From: JACQHM01 sp964535215
GTDB lineage: Bacteria > Methylomirabilota > Methylomirabilia > Methylomirabilales > JACQHM01
Reading direction: 5' to 3'
DNA: 64,000 nt
Assembly: GCA_964535215.1 (NCBI GenBank)
Contig: CAZHST010000005.1
Location: forward strand, 50,323-114,322
Made by a program: the position numbers and the translations under genes. Of the stretch, positions 59,531 through 64,000 are shown piece after piece. A model generated the notes under the pieces. It did no database searches. It had not been told where the DNA came from and saw only the letters and a program-made list of their open reading frames with translations. How positions within the stretch are numbered: position 1 is the stretch's first letter; each line of letters opens with the position of its first letter.

Positions 59531-59560
59531 TTGACCCCGGCCCCGTAACCCCTCTAGAAT
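59531..59560 (+). promoter_or_regulatory. Putative sigma-70 promoter of the pterin dehydratase gene
   Basis: TTGACC (59531-59536) and TAGAAT (59555-59560) are 18 bp apart. The strong ribosome site AGGAGGTGA follows, then ATG 59579. Confidence 0.5.
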
Positions 59561-59578
59561 GCCCCAGGAGGTGAAACC

Positions 59579-59869
59579 ATGGCAAAGCTTTCGTTGCAGG
59601 AGATCCGGGAGGCCCTCCAGTCCTTACACCACTGGCAGGTTGGGGAGAACGCCATCAGCAAGCTCTTCACCCTCCCCTCCTTCATGGAGGCCATCGGCTT
59701 CGTGAACGCCGTGGCCCGCTTGGCCGAGGCGGCCAACCACCGCCCCGACATCCTGATCAACGACCGACGGGTCACCCTGACCTTATGGACCCCCTCGGAG
59801 GGTGGGGTCACGGCGAAGGACCTGGAACTGGCCAGAAAGATCGAAGAGATCCTGGCCGTCCGGTCTTAG
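59579..59869 (+). CDS. phhB: Pterin-4a-carbinolamine dehydratase
   Basis: A 96-residue protein with the DCoH/PCD fold: FTLPSFMEAIGFVNAVARLA and AEAANHRPDILINDRRVTLT, including the substrate-binding NHRPD, then TLWTPSEGGVTAKDLELARK. It dehydrates carbinolamine-pterin formed by aromatic amino acid hydroxylases, and is also found in bacteria without them, with roles in pterin or molybdopterin chemistry. It converges exactly on the enolase-superfamily gene (stop bases adjacent). Confidence 0.94.
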   Translation: MAKLSLQEIREALQSLHHWQVGENAISKLFTLPSFMEAIGFVNAVARLAEAANHRPDILINDRRVTLTLWTPSEGGVTAKDLELARKIEEILAVRS

Positions 59870-60958
59870 TCAGACGGCATAGCGGACCAGGGCGTTCTCG
59901 TCAAACTCGACGCCGTGTCCGGGCTTCTTCGGCGGGGTCCCGAACCCCTCCTGGGGGAGGATCGGCTCCCTGAGAAGCCCGAGCTCCGTCAAGGACCCCC
60001 CCGTGATCATCTCGGCGATCAGGGCGTTCGGTGCGGCGCAGAGGAGGGAGACGGAAAGCTCGTAGACCCCGTGGGGGGCCATCGGGATGCCCCAGGCATC
60101 GGCTAGATGGGCGATCTTGACCCACTCGGTGATCCCGCCCACCCGGACCACATCGGCCTGGATGATATCCACAGCCTCATTTCGAAGATACTCGGCGAAC
60201 CGGTGCTTGGTGAAGAGGGTCTCCCCCACAGCAATCGGGATGTTCACCGCCGAGCGGAGCCTGGCGTGGCCGGCGACGTCCTCGGGGGGGAGCGGCTCTT
60301 CCAGCCAGGCGAGGTGGAAGGGCTCCAAGAGGGTAGCCCTTTTGACCGCCTCGGCCACGGTCCATTTCAGGTTTGCATCCACCATGAGGGCGATCCGGGG
60401 ACCGATCAACTGACGGACCGCCTTGACCCGCTCCACATCCTCCTCGGGATCATCCTTGCCGACCTTCATCTTGACCGCCTTGTACCCCTGGTCGAGATAC
60501 CCCTGGATCTGCTTCAAAAGGGCGTCCATCTCCAGGTGGAGGTTCACCCCGCTCCCGTAGACCGGGATCCTCTCCCGGCATCCCCCCAGGATTTCATAGA
60601 GGGGCCGCCCGACCGCCTTCCCGATGAGATCCCAGATCGCGATGTCCAGGGGGGCGATCGCAAGGGTCGTGAGACCCGTCCCCAGGCGGGAGATCCCCCA
60701 CCAGAGCTTCGCCGCAATCCGCTCGACGTGAAAGGGATCCTCCCCCAGGACCAGGGGGGTCAGAGCTTCCTGGATCAGGGCCTTGATGGCTGTCCCCCCG
60801 CTCCCTAACGTGTAGCACCACCCGACGCCGGTCCGGTGATTATCCGTTCTCACCCGGGCGATGACCAGTTCCCACTCGGTCAGACGGATGGTGGCATCCA
60901 CCAGGGGCTCTCTCAGAGGCACCCGGTAGAGCCCTGTTTCGACAGAGGTGATCTTCAT
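59870..60958 (-). CDS. Mandelate racemase/muconate lactonizing enzyme family protein (enolase superfamily)
   Basis: A 362-residue TIM-barrel enzyme. The KxK motif is in YKAVKMKVGKDDPEEDVERV, metal ligands in MVDANLKW, WLEEPLPPED and IAVGETLFT, and the C-terminal acid/base His in GIPMAPHGVYELS. This is a complete mandelate-racemase-type active site. Members act on sugar acids, dipeptides or aromatics. Its neighbour upstream is an exported cyclase, suggesting breakdown of a carboxylic acid. Confidence 0.88.
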   Translation of the reverse strand: MKITSVETGLYRVPLREPLVDATIRLTEWELVIARVRTDNHRTGVGWCYTLGSGGTAIKALIQEALTPLVLGEDPFHVERIAAKLWWGISRLGTGLTTLAIAPLDIAIWDLIGKAVGRPLYEILGGCRERIPVYGSGVNLHLEMDALLKQIQGYLDQGYKAVKMKVGKDDPEEDVERVKAVRQLIGPRIALMVDANLKWTVAEAVKRATLLEPFHLAWLEEPLPPEDVAGHARLRSAVNIPIAVGETLFTKHRFAEYLRNEAVDIIQADVVRVGGITEWVKIAHLADAWGIPMAPHGVYELSVSLLCAAPNALIAEMITGGSLTELGLLREPILPQEGFGTPPKKPGHGVEFDENALVRYAV

Positions 60959-60981
60959 CGGTCCTCCTGAACATAAAGCAA

Positions 60982-61010
60982 GGGGGCGACCCGGAGAACG
61001 GATCGCCCCC
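60982..61010 (-). terminator. Hairpin terminator after the cyclase gene
   Basis: GGGGGCGA (60982-60989) and TCGCCCCC (61003-61010) form an 8-bp perfect stem with a CCG/CGG extension inside. It sits in the gap after the cyclase stop at 61028. On the minus strand the tail is TTGCTTTAT, only weakly T-rich, so this may be a terminator or an mRNA stabiliser. Confidence 0.5.
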
Positions 61011-61027
61011 TGATGGATGCAAGGACG

Positions 61028-62023
61028 TTACCGGATCGCAACGGGCCGGGTAAAAGCGGCGGTGGTTCCCTTGGTCCGGGGGACAAGGAAGATGAACAGG
61101 AACTCGTACACCCCGTCCTTGATCACGTCTTCGAACCCCATGTTCTCCAGGTTCCAGATCCCGTTCTTCATCATCAGCTCCTGATGGACGGGGACAACGA
61201 GATCAGGGTTCGGATTCGGCCAGACCTCTGACGTCCACTGGTCGGTGCCCCACATGGAGGCCTTCTTCTCGATGATCCACTTGGCGACCTCCAGCCCGAT
61301 CCCTGGAGGGTTGTTGTTGAACTTGGCCGGCTCCTTCCAGAGCTTCTCCCAGCCGTAGTGGAAGAAGATCGCGTCCCCAGGCTTGATGGAATCTTCAGAG
61401 ATCCCCTGGCGGCGGAGGGCACCCCGGACATCGGCCAGGGTGACCTCGTAGCTGTTCGGGAGGGTCGGCACGCCCTTGTAGCCGGCGATGTCAATCAGGA
61501 TCCCCCGGGTGATGATGGGCTTCACGTTCTCAATCCCATTGTACTTGAGGGCGTAGGGATCCCGCATCTCCTCCGTCGTATACCCGTTGTAGAAGACATC
61601 CTTCCATGTCCCATCGGTCCACTTGATCCGCATGCCGATGTGGGCGGGGCCGTCAAACTGGGTGCCGACCTGTCCGATCTCGGCGCAGACAAACTCATCA
61701 TGGTAGACCAGGTTGTTCTTTCCAAACGGTCCTCCCGTCGGCGATGCCGGGATGAAGGAGGCGTAGGTCCGCTGGCCAAACAGGGGCATGCCCCGCTCAT
61801 AGACCTGGCCCAGCTCATAGATCTTCCCCGTCTTGACCAGCTTGAGGGCCTCCAGCACCTTAGCTGGCGTGATCCAGTTTGAGCCCCCCGCCTGATCACC
61901 CCGACCCCAGATCGGATGCGGCCACCACGGCCCGTTCTCCTCGTGAAGGGCAAACACCTGGGCAACGGGCCAGGCAACAACGGCCAACCCGATCACCGTG
62001 AGCAGCGCCACGCATCGTTTCAT
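61028..62023 (-). CDS. Exported cyclase-family protein (kynurenine formamidase-like)
   Basis: A 331-residue protein with a signal peptide (about 1-26; ALLTVIGLAVVAWPVAQVFA). The cyclase fold has YELGQVYERGMPLFG, the metal motif as VGTQFDGPAHIG (GTQFD where GTHxD is usual, so one His is replaced) and PGDAIFFHYGWEKLW. Cyclase-family enzymes hydrolyse formamides and related amides. It is probably periplasmic and precedes the enolase-superfamily gene. Confidence 0.82.
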   Translation of the reverse strand: MKRCVALLTVIGLAVVAWPVAQVFALHEENGPWWPHPIWGRGDQAGGSNWITPAKVLEALKLVKTGKIYELGQVYERGMPLFGQRTYASFIPASPTGGPFGKNNLVYHDEFVCAEIGQVGTQFDGPAHIGMRIKWTDGTWKDVFYNGYTTEEMRDPYALKYNGIENVKPIITRGILIDIAGYKGVPTLPNSYEVTLADVRGALRRQGISEDSIKPGDAIFFHYGWEKLWKEPAKFNNNPPGIGLEVAKWIIEKKASMWGTDQWTSEVWPNPNPDLVVPVHQELMMKNGIWNLENMGFEDVIKDGVYEFLFIFLVPRTKGTTAAFTRPVAIR

Positions 62024-62241
62024 GCCTCTTCCCTCCCCTTAGCGAAACAGTTGCAGCCAACCCACCTCACGGCACATGCATCGCCTCGCTTCGAGGTTTC
62101 CCCTCGCTCCCACCCCCTCTCAACCCATCTCCCCCAACCCCTATCGCCCCGGATACCCGGCGTAGACAACTTCGCCGGAGTAAGGGGAACGACGTTTTAC
62201 TACCATAAACCTTAGGATTTTGTCTAGAAAAAAAGTAAACC
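62024..62241. other. Intergenic region, no gene seen
   Basis: A 218-bp gap. The right part (about 62190-62245) is AT-rich with a T-run on the minus strand (CTTTTTTTCTAGA), and could hold the cyclase promoter, but I see no clear -35/-10 pair. A CCGGCG...CGCCGG hairpin (62157-62178) lies in the probable leader. Confidence 0.4.
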
Positions 62242-62676
62242 CTACCAGACCTGGACCTCGAATCCACACTGGGGCGGCCCCAACTGCCACCGGCCTGTCG
62301 GCTTGGGCGGGTTGAGCCCACACCTCTTGCTGAGGTCTGGCAATGCCCCCTCATCGTACCAGACGCTCTCGTACTGCCAGCCCGTCCCATATTCGTGGAT
62401 GTTGTAGTGATAGGGGATGGCGATGATCGGACGATCCTGCCAGAAGCAGACTTTCAAACCAGGCGTCTTCGCCCTCGGTGGCTCCCCCCGGGGGACGAAG
62501 TTTCGACAGAAAAGCCTAAGTGGCGGCCCCTCGGCTGACGGCATCTCGACCGGCCCACTCTTCGCCTCTTCCCAGGTCGGATCGGAGAAGTGGCGGGCAG
62601 GCACCTCCCACTTCGCCGCCAACGCCGGTCCAACCAGCCCAAAGACCAGCCCACCGATAACGATCACCCTCCCCAT
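62242..62676 (-). CDS. Hypothetical exported protein
   Basis: A 144-residue protein with a signal peptide (MGRVIVIGGLVFGLVGPALA). The rest has four cysteines (LFCRNF, KVCFWQ, KRCGLN, PQCGFE), likely as two disulfides, and many aromatic residues. I know no family. ATG 62676 follows AAGGAGGAGGAC, a strong ribosome site. It lies between an exported cyclase and an FG-GAP protein, so a periplasmic complex is possible. Confidence 0.7.
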   Translation of the reverse strand: MGRVIVIGGLVFGLVGPALAAKWEVPARHFSDPTWEEAKSGPVEMPSAEGPPLRLFCRNFVPRGEPPRAKTPGLKVCFWQDRPIIAIPYHYNIHEYGTGWQYESVWYDEGALPDLSKRCGLNPPKPTGRWQLGPPQCGFEVQVW

Positions 62677-62752
62677 GTCCTCCTCCTTACACCCCCTGGT
62701 CCTGACCCTCAGGGAAAACGTCACTCATCATAATGAAACCCCGTTTGACTTG

Positions 62753-64000
62753 TCAAGGATCTTGACCCAACGGCAAAGGCCCCTGCCTGGATCCCCAGGC
62801 CTCCTTTCCCTCTTTGATCATGAGGAGCTGGTTCGCAGCTACGCCCCTGATCCGATCCACGACCCCACTCGGCCACCGGACCTCGACTAGCTCGACGGTC
62901 TCCTGGGCCCCGAGCCCGAAATGGACGCGCATGTCGCTCTGGGAGAGGTAGCTCCCCCCACTCTTCACCTCCCGGATCTGCGGGGAGGACCCGGCCATGA
63001 CCGTGATCCTCGCCCCGATCCCGTCCCGGTTGCTCTTCGTCCCGATGGTCTTGACCATCAGCCAGTTCCGGCGGTTCCCCCCGTTGTTTCGGAGGAGGAT
63101 CGCCTCGGCGTTAGAATTCATGATCAAAAGATCAATGTCACCATCGTTGTCATAGTCCCCAAAGGCTACACCCCTCCCGACCCTCGCCCTTTCAAAAGGT
63201 TCCCCAGCCTGGGCGGAGATGTCCTGGAAGGTCCCATCCCCGTTGTTCCTGAACAGGAGGTTCTTCTGGGCGTAGGGGGCAGGCTTCAAGCCGATCCCTT
63301 CAATGTAGGTATCCAGGGTGTGGCCGTTGGCCCCGAAGAGGTCCAGGTCACCATCGTTGTCGAAATCGAAGAAGCCGACACCCCATCCCGTTGAGAGGGA
63401 GGTGGCCTGCCCCAGGCCGGCAGGGTACCTCACGTCCGTGAAGGTCCCGTCGCCGTTGTTGTGGTAGAGGGCGTAGCCTTCATAGGCGAGATTTGTCACG
63501 ACGATGTCCAGGAAGCCGTCGTTGTCGTAGTCCCCAAAGTCCACCCCCATCCCGGCCTCCGGCCTTCCCTCAAGGCTCAAGGCCACCCCGGCAAAGAGAC
63601 CGACCTCGCCAAAGGTGCCCTTTCCGGTATTCCTGTACAGGAAATTCCTTGTCGAGTCGTTGGCCACGTAGATGTCGAGGTCACCATCGTTGTCATAGTC
63701 CCCAAAGACCACCCCCAGCCCTTTGCTCTCGGCAACGTTCCACATCCCGGCCTGCTGCGCGATGTCGGTGAACGTCCCGTCACCGTTGTTTCTGTACAGG
63801 GCGTCAGGCACCCCCTGATACACTTCGGGGGAACAGTAGCCCCGAAGCCCCCGCCGGCGATCCCCGCAAAAGGGATGGTTATCGAAGGAAAAATCCACAT
63901 AGTTGGTGACGTAGAGGTCCACGAAACCATCCTTGTTGATGTCCCCGAAGGCACAGCTTGCACTCCAGAGGGGGTTTCCCACCCCGGCCTTCTCGGTGAC
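62753..64000 (-). CDS. FG-GAP/VCBS-repeat protein with ASPIC/UnbV domain, 5' end outside window
   Basis: At least 415 codons, running off the right edge. Repeats of the FG-GAP/VCBS type follow each other, each with the calcium-type motif FGDYDNDGDLDIYV or a variant (at least six). The C-terminus is an ASPIC/UnbV domain (VELVEVRWPSGVVDRIRG). Such proteins are exported and are frequent in soil and groundwater bacteria, probably binding polymers or other cells. The real start is not visible; GTG 63982 is internal. Confidence 0.9.
   Translation of the reverse strand, partial: VTEKAGVGNPLWSASCAFGDINKDGFVDLYVTNYVDFSFDNHPFCGDRRRGLRGYCSPEVYQGVPDALYRNNGDGTFTDIAQQAGMWNVAESKGLGVVFGDYDNDGDLDIYVANDSTRNFLYRNTGKGTFGEVGLFAGVALSLEGRPEAGMGVDFGDYDNDGFLDIVVTNLAYEGYALYHNNGDGTFTDVRYPAGLGQATSLSTGWGVGFFDFDNDGDLDLFGANGHTLDTYIEGIGLKPAPYAQKNLLFRNNGDGTFQDISAQAGEPFERARVGRGVAFGDYDNDGDIDLLIMNSNAEAILLRNNGGNRRNWLMVKTIGTKSNRDGIGARITVMAGSSPQIREVKSGGSYLSQSDMRVHFGLGAQETVELVEVRWPSGVVDRIRGVAANQLLMIKEGKEAWGSRQGPLPLGQDP

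Overview
The window is GC-rich, densely coding bacterial chromosome with a Gram-negative gene set: Tat- and Sec-exported proteins, a PilF-like lipoprotein, two NtrC-type sigma-54 two-component systems and the tilS-hpt-ftsH-folP-glmM-pdxJ-acpS-nnr-tsaE housekeeping run found in deltaproteobacteria-like lineages. Futalosine-pathway menaquinone genes, a quinoprotein dehydrogenase with lanthanide-type metal ligands, Liv-type ABC importers and FG-GAP/ASPIC proteins would fit an uncultured NC10/Methylomirabilota- or Rokubacteria-like soil or groundwater bacterium. That placement is inference; no rRNA is present.

Layout. 1-8.1 kb (+): rimI end, cytochrome c, PQQ dehydrogenase, a complete five-gene branched-chain-type ABC importer, then a separately promoted HOGA-like aldolase and a Trm112-like protein. 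8.1-21.3 kb (-): HtrA protease and the housekeeping run, which lacks cdaA/ybbR between folP and glmM and carries two unknown exported or membrane proteins between pdxJ and acpS. 21.5-24.5 kb (+): hybrid sensor kinase and sigma-54 regulator. 24.5-27.8 kb: DUF4392 protein, small membrane protein, an XRE regulator with a perfect palindrome over its own start codon, and a divergent PilZ protein. 27.9-34.4 kb (-): one operon PHP-yjbQ-mqnE-mqnC-(BtuF-like)-cytX-thiD joining menaquinone synthesis to thiamine-precursor salvage. 34.5-35.6 kb: NadD-like protein.

35.56-37.7 kb is a graveyard of mobile DNA. A 1.05-kb remnant of a tRNA-integrated element lies between an intact tRNA-Met gene and a 49-bp copy of its 3' half; it holds hicB, a cut hicA, a small membrane ORF and an integrase C-terminus. 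Next to it is a dead IS4-like element whose transposase was broken by a palindromic repeat. A second dead element, IS200/IS605-like with tnpA and tnpB, lies at 43.1-44.6 kb.

37.8-43.0 kb: two-module DNA-binding protein, GAF protein, PEBP-like protein, epimerase, ThDP enzyme, U32-like barrel. 44.8-49.5 kb: THEP1-like NTPase, initiator tRNA overlapping the end of rlmN, pilF, mltG, ruvX and an endonuclease III relative. 49.5-52.3 kb: poorly characterised small genes. 52.4-55.2 kb: second kinase/sigma-54 regulator pair. 55.2-59.5 kb (-): small basic ORF, threonine synthase, a threonine synthase fused to the regulatory end of 2-isopropylmalate synthase, and a ketopantoate reductase. 59.5-64.0 kb: pterin carbinolamine dehydratase, enolase-superfamily enzyme, exported cyclase, exported unknown and a truncated FG-GAP/ASPIC protein. 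The threonine synthase-LeuA fusion and the tRNA-bounded relic are the most unusual items.
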